DNA of 64,000 nucleotides from Ectopseudomonas composti (GTDB taxonomy: Bacteria > Pseudomonadota > Gammaproteobacteria > Pseudomonadales > Pseudomonadaceae), in contig NZ_LSSW01000017.1 of assembly GCF_001567565.1 (NCBI RefSeq), forward strand, positions 1 to 64,000, written 5' to 3'. The stretch's first letter is position 1, and each line of letters begins with the position of its first letter. Shown here piece by piece: positions 52,893-63,781 of this stretch. The translations under genes and the position numbers were made by a program. A model generated the notes under the pieces. It was not told the DNA's origin and did no database searches. It was given only the letters and a program-made list of their open reading frames with translations.

Positions 52893-54260
52893 TCAGCCGA
52901 CAGTACGCAGGCGGCTACTCGCCTTGTGCCGCGCACAGCAATTCGAATCACCCAGCGTGAAGCGACTGGGCGTATCGACGCGATCGATGGGAATGGCGCA
53001 GCGCTCGCCACTGGGCAGGGTGGCATCACAACTGGGCTGCTGATAATGCGCCAGCCAGTGACGGTATTGCTCTTCGGAAACGAAGCACTTGCCAGCGGCG
53101 TAGGCCATGGGGCTGTCCTGGTAACGGGCAACGTCCTGCAGCGGAATGGTCAGGTGCCCGGCGCCAGGATGGTACACCACGAACACCACGCCGAGTTTGG
53201 CCAGGCGCTCCAGCACCTGATCACCGCCCTGACTGGCGAAGGCGTCACGTTCACGCTTGAGACGCTCGATTTCCGCCTGCCGCTGAGCATCCAGCTCGTT
53301 GCGATAGGCCAGCTCGACATCACGTACGTCGATCTGCTCCTTGTACTCCGCCACCGCAGCCGCGATCTTCGCGCGCATTTCGCCCTCGAACTGCGCACGC
53401 AGAATATCGCCCTCGGTACGCCCATGACGCTCGAGCGCACGCAGCTGCTGCGTCATCTCCTCGCGGCTGCTCTGAAAGCTTTCTGCCTGCGCGCTCAGTT
53501 GCGCCTTGAGATTGGCATTGAGCTCTTCCTGCTGACGCAGGGCCTGGTGCAGCCCATGCAGCTGGGCCTGCAGGTTCTTGCTCTGCTCCTCACTGGCCAA
53601 CTTGAGCTTGGCCAGCTCTTGCTCATGCTGCTGGGTCAGGCTGGTAATGCGCAGGCGTTGCTGCTGAATCAGTTGCGCGGTCTTGGCGCGGTGTTCCTGG
53701 TCCATCTTCTGGGCCAACTGATCGGCCACTTCCTTGGCCGGATCTGGCGCATACCATTTGTCTTCCGAAGCCACCTGCAAACGCTCGGCGACCACCGCCT
53801 GGGCACTGTCGTCCTCGATGAGCAAGCCGAGTTGGTTGCGCTTGGCGGCATCACGCAGCAGCACCAGATCATTCTGCCCCGGCGCCAGACTGGGGTCCCA
53901 CAGATGCATCTGGTGCCAGGACACCGGGCACTGGCTACGACAGGCCAGGCGAATCGGCCCGGCGCCGAGGTCGGGGCCTCGACCGGCACGTTCGGCCAGG
54001 TGTTGCAGCGGAATGTTCCAGCCCTTGTCGGGACGACCGTCCTCGTCGAAATCCAGAAAGAAGAACACCGCAGCCCTGACCAGCAGGCGCGGATTGATCA
54101 CCACGAACACCGCGCGCATCTGCTCGTCCGCAAACTCAGGCATGTTCACCACACCGTCGAGCAACGCCTCGAACTCGGGGAACATCATCTGTTTGCAGAT
54201 ACCGCGTTCACTGAAGAACATCACGGCTTCCACCATCTGCGGCTTGTTCTGCATGCTCAT
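52893..54260 (-). CDS. uncharacterised coiled-coil protein with Cys-rich ends
   Basis: A 455-residue protein I do not recognise as a named family. Residues about 185-350 are a long charged coiled coil (Gln/Glu/Lys-rich, heptad-like, e.g. LHQALRQQEELNANLKAQ). The N-terminal domain has CRSQCPVSWHQMHLWDP; the C-terminus has Cys pairs in CDATLPSGERC and NCCARHK that could bind zinc. No membrane segment or signal peptide. A similar gene stands beside the PLP enzyme in other pseudomonads as I recall. Its stop is two codons before the next gene's start. Confidence 0.75.
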   Translation of the reverse strand: MSMQNKPQMVEAVMFFSERGICKQMMFPEFEALLDGVVNMPEFADEQMRAVFVVINPRLLVRAAVFFFLDFDEDGRPDKGWNIPLQHLAERAGRGPDLGAGPIRLACRSQCPVSWHQMHLWDPSLAPGQNDLVLLRDAAKRNQLGLLIEDDSAQAVVAERLQVASEDKWYAPDPAKEVADQLAQKMDQEHRAKTAQLIQQQRLRITSLTQQHEQELAKLKLASEEQSKNLQAQLHGLHQALRQQEELNANLKAQLSAQAESFQSSREEMTQQLRALERHGRTEGDILRAQFEGEMRAKIAAAVAEYKEQIDVRDVELAYRNELDAQRQAEIERLKRERDAFASQGGDQVLERLAKLGVVFVVYHPGAGHLTIPLQDVARYQDSPMAYAAGKCFVSEEQYRHWLAHYQQPSCDATLPSGERCAIPIDRVDTPSRFTLGDSNCCARHKASSRLRTVG

Positions 54261-54834
54261 TTAGGACCCTCTGGACCAACCGGGGAGTACGCGCGCACGT
54301 AGTCGCGTGCCGGAGCAGTGAATGCGCTGACACGAAATATCGTCCCTGACACGTCTGGCAAGTCTAGGGGAAAACCGAACCAGAGCAATGTGACTGGGTT
54401 GGCAGTCAGTCCGCGAGCCGGGCCGGAAAGATCACAGCTAGTAGCAAAATGTGACGAGAGCGCAGCATCGCCCCCTTTGCCAGGCGCCGGCGGCCGAAAA
54501 TCTCTCGACCGATTCAGCCCCCATGCAGCCAGCCAATCGGCGGATTCTTGCCATTTTCCCCAGACAGACAAGCAGCTTTCCGCCGATGCGAAGCCGCGAG
54601 CGATCAGTCGCCAGGCTCTAGAGCAGTGGTCTGACAACCTGGCACGTCATCTGCTCGGGCCGAATGAGCTCGCACTGCCGTCGCGCGGGCCGGACTGATA
54701 AAAAAGACAAGAGGTCAGCCATGTTCTGCCATCGTTTGCCCATCCTGCCTCTCACCTCGGCCCGCCGAAGAAGACCATCAACGCAACGCTGACACCGCCT
54801 TAGCCAAACAAAATAACAACAATGGAGAATTCCC
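54261..54834. other. 574-bp intergenic region before the TAXI gene
   Basis: No convincing gene. A plus-strand frame at 54318-54698 has no ribosome binding site and unnatural composition. A sigma-54-like site, TGGCACG-TCAT-CTGCT, lies at 54640-54655 with one mismatch in the -12 box, about 180 bases before the TAXI start. Confidence 0.45.
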
Positions 54835-55791
54835 ATGCGCTTAGCCAAGTCTCTTGGCCTGCTCGCTGCTGCCGCAATCCTGGCCACCAGCCCCAACGCT
54901 CACTCCAATCCAACCTCGATCAACATCCTCACAGGCGGCACCAGTGGCGTCTATTACCCGCTGGGCATGAGCCTGTCCGAGCTATACAGCGAGAACATCG
55001 CGGGCTCCAGCACCAGCGTGCGCGCCACCAAGGCGTCGGTGGAGAACCTCAACCTGCTGCAGATCGCCCGCGGCCAGTTGGCTTTCGCGCTGGGTGACTC
55101 GGTAGCCGATGCCTGGAAAGGCGACGAAGAGGCCGGTTTCAGAGCCCCTCGTGACCGATTGCGGGCCATCGCCGGGATATATCCCAACTACATCCAGATC
55201 GTTGCCAGCCAGGCATCGGGAATCAACAGCCTGGAAGATCTACGCGGCAAGCGCATTTCCGTCGGGGCGCCACGCTCGGGCACCGAGCTCAACGCCAGGG
55301 CGATCTTCAAGGCCGCCGGCCTGAGCTACAGCGACATGGGGCATGTCGAATTCAAGCCCTACGCCGAATCGGTAAGCTTGATCGAAAAGGGCCAGTTGGA
55401 CGCCACCCTGCAATCGGCCGGTCTGGGCATGGCAGCGATTCGTGAGCTGGCCGAACGCGTACCGGTCAACTTCGTCGCCATTCCAGAGCAAGTGGTGTCG
55501 CGCATCGGCGGCAGCGCCTATCAGTCAGGCACCATCCCGGCCGGCACCTACAAAGGCCAGACCAGTGACGTGACCACGGCGACCATCACCAACGTTCTGG
55601 TCAGCCAGACCAGCGTCTCCGACGATATCGCCTACCAGATGACCAAACTGCTCTTCGAAAACCTCGATCGCCTGGCCGAAGCACACCCGGCCGCCAAGGC
55701 CATCCGACTGGAACGGGCGACCAGCGGCCTGCCAATTCCGCTGCACCCTGGCGCGGAGCGCTTCTACCGAGAAGCGGGCGTTCTCAAGTAA
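54835..55791 (+). CDS. TAXI-family TRAP solute-binding protein
   Basis: A 318-residue periplasmic binding protein of the TAXI type: signal peptide to about residue 24 (NAHS-NPTS), then the family start INILTGGTSGVYYPLGMSLS and later RGKRISVGAPRSGTELNAR. TAXI proteins feed TRAP permeases with glutamate, 2-oxoglutarate or similar acids. GGAG lies eight bases before the ATG. No fused TAXI permease (4TM-12TM) gene is adjacent, so it is an orphan. Confidence 0.92.
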   Translation: MRLAKSLGLLAAAAILATSPNAHSNPTSINILTGGTSGVYYPLGMSLSELYSENIAGSSTSVRATKASVENLNLLQIARGQLAFALGDSVADAWKGDEEAGFRAPRDRLRAIAGIYPNYIQIVASQASGINSLEDLRGKRISVGAPRSGTELNARAIFKAAGLSYSDMGHVEFKPYAESVSLIEKGQLDATLQSAGLGMAAIRELAERVPVNFVAIPEQVVSRIGGSAYQSGTIPAGTYKGQTSDVTTATITNVLVSQTSVSDDIAYQMTKLLFENLDRLAEAHPAAKAIRLERATSGLPIPLHPGAERFYREAGVLK

Positions 55792-55799
55792 CGCCTGAC

Positions 55800-56231
55800 T
55801 CAGCCCTTGGCGGCGGCGAGAAAGGGCGCCAGGCGCTGCGCCATCTCGGCGCCAAGCGCCTGCAAGCCGCTCATCGGGCGCACCATCACCTCGAACTCGA
55901 CGATGCGCCCCGACTCGTCGAAGCGGATCATGTCGATGCCCTTCAATTCGCGCCCGCCGACCCGCGCGGAGAACTCCAGCACTACATTGAGACCGTCGGT
56001 GCTGGCCAGTTCGCGGTGATAGGCGAAGTCTTCGAACACCTTGAGCACAGTATTGAGGATCAGGTTGACCACCTGCGCACCCGGATAAGGCGTATGTGCC
56101 ATGGGAGAACGGAACAGCGCCTGCGGATGCAGCAGCTCGGGCAAGGCGCTTAGGTCCTTGGCGGCGACGAACTGGTGCCAGCGCGCCAGAGTGGCTGCGG
56201 CTGCAGGGTTGAGCTGGGCGTCGAGTGACAT
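55800..56231 (-). CDS. SnoaL-like/NTF2-fold protein
   Basis: A 143-residue protein with the small SnoaL-type cone fold pattern (LARWHQFVAAKDLSALPELL at the start, then GREL-KGIDMIRFDESGRIVEF). Such proteins can be isomerases, hydratases or ligand binders; no function can be assigned. The start at 56231 gives the usual length. It is 66 bases downstream of fadH's far end and convergent with the TAXI gene. Confidence 0.82.
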   Translation of the reverse strand: MSLDAQLNPAAAATLARWHQFVAAKDLSALPELLHPQALFRSPMAHTPYPGAQVVNLILNTVLKVFEDFAYHRELASTDGLNVVLEFSARVGGRELKGIDMIRFDESGRIVEFEVMVRPMSGLQALGAEMAQRLAPFLAAAKG

Positions 56232-56297
56232 CGGCTTCTCCTTGTTATTTTCAGGCCAGATAGCCAACGCCCCGCACTGGGCGGGGCGCTGTTCCGA

Positions 56298-58436
<2,139 letters not shown>

Positions 58437-58532
58437 TCAAATCTGACAAGATAATGATCAAAAATAACAGCCTTGCTTGGCTTCGGGCTTCGTCCGACCT
58501 ACCCTGAACAGACCAACCAGCGAAAGACACCC

Positions 58533-59549
58533 ATGCGTCGATTGATCAACCTTTGCCTCGCCTGCCTGCTGCTCGGCAGTCTCACGGCCTATGCCTACTG
58601 GTGCGGGCAGCGACCGCAAGTCCCCTACCTGTCGGACCTGCGCAGCCATCTGGCCCTCAATCAGGGTAGCCCCGGCGCGGACGGCAACCTGCTTGGCATT
58701 CAGCCCGAACTGGTCACCGGCGACTATCAGAGCCTGGAGCGCCTGCACCTGAAGCTGTCGGCTTACCTCGACCGGGCCCGCGATCTGGGCCTGCTCAATC
58801 CGCGCACCGTGGTGGTGTTGCCCGAACATATCGGCACCTGGCTGTTCGCCATCGGCGAGAAGGATGAGCTGTATCAGGCTCGCGACCGCCAGCACGCCTT
58901 GCAATGGTCAGCGGCGAGCAACCCCCTGGATTTTCTCCCGGCGCTGCTCACGGCCGAAGGCGACGCTCGTCTGCAGGACGCCCTGCTGCGCACCAAGGCT
59001 AAGCGTATGGCACATGACTACCAGCAGCTGTTCGGCGGCCTGGCACGTGACTATGCCGTGACCCTGGTGGCCGGCTCCATCGTCTTGCCTGAACCACGCC
59101 TGGAGCATGGCCAGCTGCAGGTCGCCAGCGGCCCGCTGTACAACGCCAGCCTGGTCTTCGACCGCTCCGGCAAACCACTGGGGCAACCACAGCGCCAGGC
59201 CTTCAGCGCCGCCACAGCCAGCAGCCTGGCGCCAGATACACCGCAGGCCGTCGACACACCGGCAGGCCGCCTGGGCATAGTGCTCGGCGGCGATACCCGA
59301 CACATAGCCGCTCACGACCAGCAGTCCATCGAGCTGCTGGTCATGCCCAGCGATATCGACAACAAGCCGGATGCCTCCGAATTCGCTGCGCACCTGCAAG
59401 CCCAGGGCATCCGCGCAGCGCTGCAAGTCCACACACGCGGACGCCTGTGGGAACGCAGCGGCCAGGCGCCAGCGCTGGCCTTCTCGGCCGGGCAGGTCAG
59501 CCTGGGCGACAGCAGCCGTGGCGCGCAACTGATCAATCTCTGGTTATGA
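58533..59549 (+). CDS. membrane-anchored nitrilase-fold protein, probably catalytically dead
   Basis: A 338-residue carbon-nitrogen hydrolase superfamily protein with an N-terminal signal or anchor (MRRLINLCLACLLLGSLTAY). Of the Glu-Lys-Cys triad only Glu98 (VVVLPEH) is clear. The Lys region reads GQPQRQ and the Cys position reads GIVLGGDTRH (Gly252-Gly253), so both catalytic residues appear lost. Its stop overlaps the AraC start (ATGA), suggesting a periplasmic ligand-binding or sensing partner. The start at 58533 is chosen for the signal peptide. Confidence 0.75.
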   Translation: MRRLINLCLACLLLGSLTAYAYWCGQRPQVPYLSDLRSHLALNQGSPGADGNLLGIQPELVTGDYQSLERLHLKLSAYLDRARDLGLLNPRTVVVLPEHIGTWLFAIGEKDELYQARDRQHALQWSAASNPLDFLPALLTAEGDARLQDALLRTKAKRMAHDYQQLFGGLARDYAVTLVAGSIVLPEPRLEHGQLQVASGPLYNASLVFDRSGKPLGQPQRQAFSAATASSLAPDTPQAVDTPAGRLGIVLGGDTRHIAAHDQQSIELLVMPSDIDNKPDASEFAAHLQAQGIRAALQVHTRGRLWERSGQAPALAFSAGQVSLGDSSRGAQLINLWL

Positions 59550-60628
59550 AAGCCTCACGCGTTCGCCTGGGCGATCTCTCCGTCGGTTTCACCCAAGCGC
59601 TGGCAGCCGCGCTGAGCGCACATGACCATGATCCACGGCCCTTGCTACAGCAGTTCGGCCTCGATACCACGCGCCTGAGCGAAGCGCGCGCACGCCTGTC
59701 GATCCCGCGCTTCATGCGCCTCGGCCACAGCGCCATCGCGCTGTGCGGCGAACCTGCGCTGGGCCTGGACATGGGTCGTCACAGCCACCCAAACCAGATC
59801 GGCCTGGCCGGCGTCTGCGCCATGCAAGCGCCCGACCTACGTGAAGCGGCGCGCACGCTGACGCGCTTCGAGCCGCTCTACGCCGCCAACTACCGCGGCC
59901 GCTCGAGCTTCGATGAGGACCCGCGCGGCGCCTGGCTGCACTTCTATTCCATCAGCCCGTACAACGCCTACAACCGCTTCGTGGTGGATTCAGTGCTGGC
60001 TGGCTGGCAGGTCAATCTGGCGCATGTGGTCGGCCACGCCATCAACCTGGAAAGGGTCGAAATCGAATTTCCGGCACCGCAATACGGCGAGCGCTACGAA
60101 AGCCTTTTTGGCTGCCCGGTGGAGTTCGCCGCCAGCGCCAATCGCTTGCGCCTGAACAACGAAACCCTGGCCCTGCGCAATCCGCACCACTGCCCCGGGA
60201 CCTGGCGCCACCTGCTGGAGCTGTGCGAGCGTGAGCTGGAGCAATTGACTCGCACCCGCAGCCTGCGCGAACGGGTCATCCAGCTACTCGGACCGCTGCT
60301 GCACGGCCACGAACCGGATCTGGAGGAAGTGGCCCGGCGTCTGCACCTGCCGAGCTGGACGCTGCGGCGCAAGCTCGCCGAAGAAGGCACGCAGTTTCGC
60401 ACCATCCTAAACGACACCCGCCGCGACCTGGCCACGGCCTACATTCGTGATACCGAACTGGCCTTCGGCGAGATCGCCTATCTGCTCGGTTTCGCCTCGG
60501 CCGAAGCCTTCCAGCGCGCGTTCAAGCGCTGGCTCGGGCAAACGCCCGGTGACTATCGCCGCGCTCAGCGCAGGGCCACTGGCGACGCTCAGAGCTCGGT
60601 AGCGTCGTCCGATTCGGTCACGTCTTGA
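59546..60628 (+). CDS. AraC-family transcriptional regulator
   Basis: A 360-residue AraC regulator of the OruR-like type: N-terminal arabinose-binding-like domain (residues about 20-200), C-terminal double helix-turn-helix (LEEVARRLHLPSWTLRRKLA, FGEIAYLLGFASAEAFQRAF, then GQTPGDYRR). Translation is coupled to the nitrilase-fold gene. The effector and targets are unknown. Its 3' end overlaps a small convergent ORF. Confidence 0.9.
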   Translation: MKASRVRLGDLSVGFTQALAAALSAHDHDPRPLLQQFGLDTTRLSEARARLSIPRFMRLGHSAIALCGEPALGLDMGRHSHPNQIGLAGVCAMQAPDLREAARTLTRFEPLYAANYRGRSSFDEDPRGAWLHFYSISPYNAYNRFVVDSVLAGWQVNLAHVVGHAINLERVEIEFPAPQYGERYESLFGCPVEFAASANRLRLNNETLALRNPHHCPGTWRHLLELCERELEQLTRTRSLRERVIQLLGPLLHGHEPDLEEVARRLHLPSWTLRRKLAEEGTQFRTILNDTRRDLATAYIRDTELAFGEIAYLLGFASAEAFQRAFKRWLGQTPGDYRRAQRRATGDAQSSVASSDSVTS

Positions 60629-60672
60629 TCGAAGGCATCGCGTTCGAGCAATTCTTCCTGATAGTCATCCAT
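60589..60672 (-). CDS. 27-residue acidic small protein
   Basis: MDDYQEELLERDAFDQDVTE followed by seven mostly acidic residues and TGA. AGGAG lies seven bases before the ATG (on the minus strand), a strong ribosome binding site. It overlaps the end of the convergent AraC gene by 40 bases. The composition (12 Asp/Glu in 27, two Arg and no Lys) is not a simple codon shadow. Function unknown. Confidence 0.6.
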   Translation of the reverse strand: MDDYQEELLERDAFDQDVTESDDATEL

Positions 60673-60775
60673 CTGCGTTCTCCTGGATCATTTATCTGCT
60701 CATTAGCAAGCTACTTTGCCTGCATGAAGACAAGATGACGGAACGCCGCAGGGGCGCTCGACCGGACAGGAGGCA

Positions 60776-60812
60776 ATAAAAAACCCGTCGATCTTGCGAT
60801 CAACGGGTTTCG
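60776..60812 (-). terminator. terminator of the tRNA-Asp transcript
   Basis: On the minus strand AAACCCGTTGATCG pairs with CGATC-ACGGGTTT-like sequence around GCAA, followed by TTTTTT. It lies just downstream of the tRNA genes. Confidence 0.8.
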
Positions 60813-60816
60813 TATA

Positions 60817-60893
60817 TGGCGCAGCGGACGGGACTCGAACCCGCGACCCCCGGCGTGACAGGCCGGTATTCTAACCGACTGAACTACCGCTGC
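60817..60893 (-). tRNA. tRNA-Asp (anticodon GTC), copy 1
   Basis: 77 bases including encoded CCA. Acceptor GCAGCGG/CCGCTGC, anticodon loop CCTGTCACG, T-arm GGTTCGAGTCC; standard tRNA-Asp. Confidence 0.97.
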
Positions 60894-61001
60894 GTGTCGG
60901 TTGGACTTTCGTCCATAAAACTCTTGAAGCTCTGTAGCGTCTGATGGCACCCTTGCGGGTTTTGCCACCTCAAACCGACGAAACGTCGATCTGGGAAATA
61001 A

Positions 61002-61078
61002 TGGCGCAGCGGACGGGACTCGAACCCGCGACCCCCGGCGTGACAGGCCGGTATTCTAACCGACTGAACTACCGCTGC
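61002..61078 (-). tRNA. tRNA-Asp (anticodon GTC), copy 2
   Basis: Identical in its 77 bases to the copy 109 bases downstream in transcription. The short 5' flank (GGACGAAAGTCC-A-CCGAC type) is also repeated, so the pair is a tandem duplication. Confidence 0.97.
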
Positions 61079-61112
61079 GCGTCGGTGGACTTTCGTCCTT
61101 CTCACTAGGCTA

Positions 61113-61188
61113 TGGTGGGTGATGACGGGATCGAACCGCCGACCCTCTGCTTGTAAGGCAGATGCTCTCCCGGCTGAGCTAATCACCC
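61113..61188 (-). tRNA. tRNA-Val (anticodon TAC)
   Basis: 76 bases with encoded CCA. GGGTGAT acceptor, anticodon loop CTTACAA, T-arm GGTTCGATCCC. First gene of the tRNA-Val, Asp, Asp cluster on the minus strand. Confidence 0.97.
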
Positions 61189-61277
61189 GTGTGCCTTAGC
61201 GAGGCGCGCACTTTATGCAGGCGGCGACGCTAAGTCAACACCCTGCTTGAATTTTTTCTGAAAAAAGCACGCCACTC

Positions 61278-61751
61278 TCAGTCCATCTCGCCGCACAGCT
61301 CGGCCGCTCTCAACAGGGCCGCGGTCAGGCTATGGCGCTCCCAATCGGCCAAAGCGGCAAAACGCTGGTTGAATTCCGGCGGCATCAGCGAGGGCGCCTG
61401 CTGAATCAGCTCGCGCCCGGCATCGCTGATCAACAGCCACTGACGCCGGCGATCCTGATCATCGCGCTGGCGCTGCAGCAGGCCATGCTCTTCGAGACGG
61501 TCGAGTAGACCGGAGAGCGTCGCAGCGGTAAGGCTGACACGGCTGCTGAGCACGCTGGCGGTCATCCGCGTTTCGGTGGCCAGCACTTGCAGCACCATCA
61601 ACTGCACGGGCGTGAGCCCGCCAAAACGGGCCAGGCGCTTGGCATGCACCTCACCTGCCTGCTGCAAACGGCGCAAGGCCTGGAACAGTGGCATTTCAAC
61701 GGCCATGACAGATGACAAATCTATTTCATCAGGAACTTTTTTATCACTCAC
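61278..61751 (-). CDS. MarR-family transcriptional regulator
   Basis: A 157-residue winged-helix regulator: LTPVQLMVLQVLATETRMTA, the recognition helix in LTAATLSGLLDRLEEHGLL and the wing RDDQDRRRQWLLIS. The start is probably the GTG at 61751 (VSDKKVPDE); a TTG three codons earlier is possible. It diverges from the asnB-like gene, with about 110 bases between them, and is a candidate regulator of the osmolyte genes. A MarR gene holds the same place in P. aeruginosa as I recall. Confidence 0.9.
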   Translation of the reverse strand: MSDKKVPDEIDLSSVMAVEMPLFQALRRLQQAGEVHAKRLARFGGLTPVQLMVLQVLATETRMTASVLSSRVSLTAATLSGLLDRLEEHGLLQRQRDDQDRRRQWLLISDAGRELIQQAPSLMPPEFNQRFAALADWERHSLTAALLRAAELCGEMD

Positions 61752-61863
61752 AAGCACCAACCCACATTACCAAAAACTTTGACATGAAAGCATTTTCTTG
61801 TTTTGGTGTAAAAGGTTCGGCTGAGCCGAGCCCCATCCCCAACGGCAATACCGGTAAGGAATT

Positions 61864-63633
61864 ATGTGCGGAATAGCTGGAGAACTACGTTTTGATCGAC
61901 GCCCCGCGGACCTGGCGGCAGTCGAGCGCATCACCCACCACCTAGCCCCTCGCGGCCCCGATGCTCATGGCTTTCATAGCCAGGGCCCCATCGCCCTGGG
62001 CCATCGCCGCCTGAAGATCATGGATCTGGCCGAAGCCTCGGGCCAGCCGATGATCGATAGCGATCTCGGCCTGTCGATGGTGTTCAACGGCGCCATCTAC
62101 AACTACCCCGAACTGCGCGCCGAGCTGGAGGCGCTGGGTTATCGCTTCTTCTCCGGCGGTGACACCGAGGTGCTGCTCAAGGGCTATCACGCCTGGGGTG
62201 AAAAGCTGCTGCCCAAGCTCAACGGCATGTTTGCCTTCGCCGTCTGGGAGCGTGACAAGCAAAGCCTGTTCATTGCCCGTGACCGTCTCGGCGTAAAACC
62301 CCTCTACCTGTCGCGTACTGGCGAGCGTCTGCGTTTCGCCTCGTCGTTGCCCGCCCTGTTGCAGGGTGGCGACATCGCCAAGACGCTGGATGCCGTCGCG
62401 CTCAACCACTACCTGAATTTCCATGCCGTGGTGCCGGCGCCGCGCACCATCCTGGCGGGCGTGGAGAAGCTGCCGCCGGCCACCTGGATGCGCGTCGACG
62501 CCGACGGCAAGGTCGAGCAACAGACCTGGTGGACGCTGCAGTTCGGCCCGCAAGGCGAGGAAGTGAATTACGGCTTCGAAGAATGGCGTGACCGCACGCT
62601 GGAAACCATGCGCGAGGCGGTGGAAATTCGTCAGCGCGCGGCCGTGGATGTTGGCGTGCTGCTCTCCGGCGGTGTCGATTCGAGCATGCTGGTCGGCCTG
62701 CTGCGCGAGGCGGGCGTAGAAAACCTGCTGACCTTCTCCATCGGTTTCCAGGACGCCGGCGGCGAACGTGGCGACGAATTCCAGTATTCGGACCTGATCG
62801 CCCAGCGCTTCGCCACCCGCCACCATCAGTTGCGCATCGGCGAGCACGAAATCATCGACCAACTGCCGCAGGCCTTCCGCGCCATGAGCGAGCCGATGGT
62901 CAGCCACGACTGCATCGCTTTCTACCTGCTCTCGCGTGAAGTCGCCAAGCATTGCAAGGTGGTGCAGAGCGGCCAGGGCGCCGACGAGCTGTTCGCCGGT
63001 TACCACTGGTACCCGCAGGTCGACGGCGCCAAGGATGCCTTCGCCGCCTACCGCGCCGCCTTCTTCGACCGCGAGTACGACGAATACGCGGCCTGCGTGC
63101 AGCCAGCCTGGCTGACCGGCGACATGGCCGGTGAGTTCGTCCGCGAGCACTTCGCCATGCCCGGCGCCAGTGCTGCAGTGGACAAGGCGCTGCGCCTGGA
63201 CAGCACGGTGATGCTGGTCGACGACCCGGTCAAACGGGTGGACAACATGACCATGGCCTGGGGCCTGGAGGCGCGCACGCCGTTCCTCGACTACCGCGTG
63301 GCGGAGCTGTCGGCGCGCATCCCGGCGCAGTTCAAGCTGCCCGAAGGCGGCAAGTACGTGCTCAAGGAAGCGGCGCGCAAGGTCATCCCCAGCGAGGTGA
63401 TCGACCGACCCAAGGGCTACTTCCCGGTACCGGGCCTCAAGCACCTGGAAGGCGCCACCCTCGGCTGGGTGCGCGATCTGCTGCTCGACCCCAGCCAGGA
63501 TCGCGGCCTGTTCAACCCGACCATGCTCGACCAATTGCTGACCAACCCGCAGAGCCAGCTCACCCCGCTGCGCGGCTCCAAGCTGTGGCAACTGGCGGCG
63601 CTCAACCTGTGGCTGAGCGAACAGGGTCTGTAA
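61864..63633 (+). CDS. N-acetylglutaminylglutamine amidotransferase (asparagine synthase-like)
   Basis: A 589-residue class II glutamine amidotransferase: catalytic Cys2 (MCGIAGELRF), the ATP pyrophosphatase loop SGGVDSS at 268-274, and the synthetase C-domain (GQGADELFAGYHWYP). Next to an ngg-type gene it is expected to amidate the dipeptide N-acetylglutaminylglutamine to form the osmoprotectant NAGGN, rather than to make asparagine. AAGGA precedes the ATG. Confidence 0.9.
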   Translation: MCGIAGELRFDRRPADLAAVERITHHLAPRGPDAHGFHSQGPIALGHRRLKIMDLAEASGQPMIDSDLGLSMVFNGAIYNYPELRAELEALGYRFFSGGDTEVLLKGYHAWGEKLLPKLNGMFAFAVWERDKQSLFIARDRLGVKPLYLSRTGERLRFASSLPALLQGGDIAKTLDAVALNHYLNFHAVVPAPRTILAGVEKLPPATWMRVDADGKVEQQTWWTLQFGPQGEEVNYGFEEWRDRTLETMREAVEIRQRAAVDVGVLLSGGVDSSMLVGLLREAGVENLLTFSIGFQDAGGERGDEFQYSDLIAQRFATRHHQLRIGEHEIIDQLPQAFRAMSEPMVSHDCIAFYLLSREVAKHCKVVQSGQGADELFAGYHWYPQVDGAKDAFAAYRAAFFDREYDEYAACVQPAWLTGDMAGEFVREHFAMPGASAAVDKALRLDSTVMLVDDPVKRVDNMTMAWGLEARTPFLDYRVAELSARIPAQFKLPEGGKYVLKEAARKVIPSEVIDRPKGYFPVPGLKHLEGATLGWVRDLLLDPSQDRGLFNPTMLDQLLTNPQSQLTPLRGSKLWQLAALNLWLSEQGL

Positions 63634-63640
63634 CGGTAAA

Positions 63641-63726
63641 GGAGCGGCTTCAGCCACCAAGTTCGGTGGTCAAGCCGCTCCCGAGCGTTCAATGCACGGT
63701 CGTCGCCCGGATGTCATCCGGGGTTG
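63641..63726. repeat. REP elements of both families between the two NAGGN genes
   Basis: A hairpin of facing family A arms (GGAGCGGCTT ... AAGCCGCTCC, 63641-63681) is followed by a family B copy at 63702-63726 (GTCGCCCGGATGTCATCCGG). Together they fill the 148-bp gap. Confidence 0.8.
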
Positions 63727-63781
63727 TCGCGACTCAACACTCGATCCGGCTCAGACCGGACGTAGCGATCAAGGACAACTC

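Noticed and set aside
54318..54698. 126-codon frame in the gap before the TAXI gene
   Set aside because: No ribosome binding site, no family resemblance and Ser/Pro/Arg composition typical of non-coding high-GC DNA.
61942..63660. 572-codon open frame antisense to the NAGGN amidotransferase
   Set aside because: The sense strand has intact catalytic motifs; the antisense frame has no recognisable domain.
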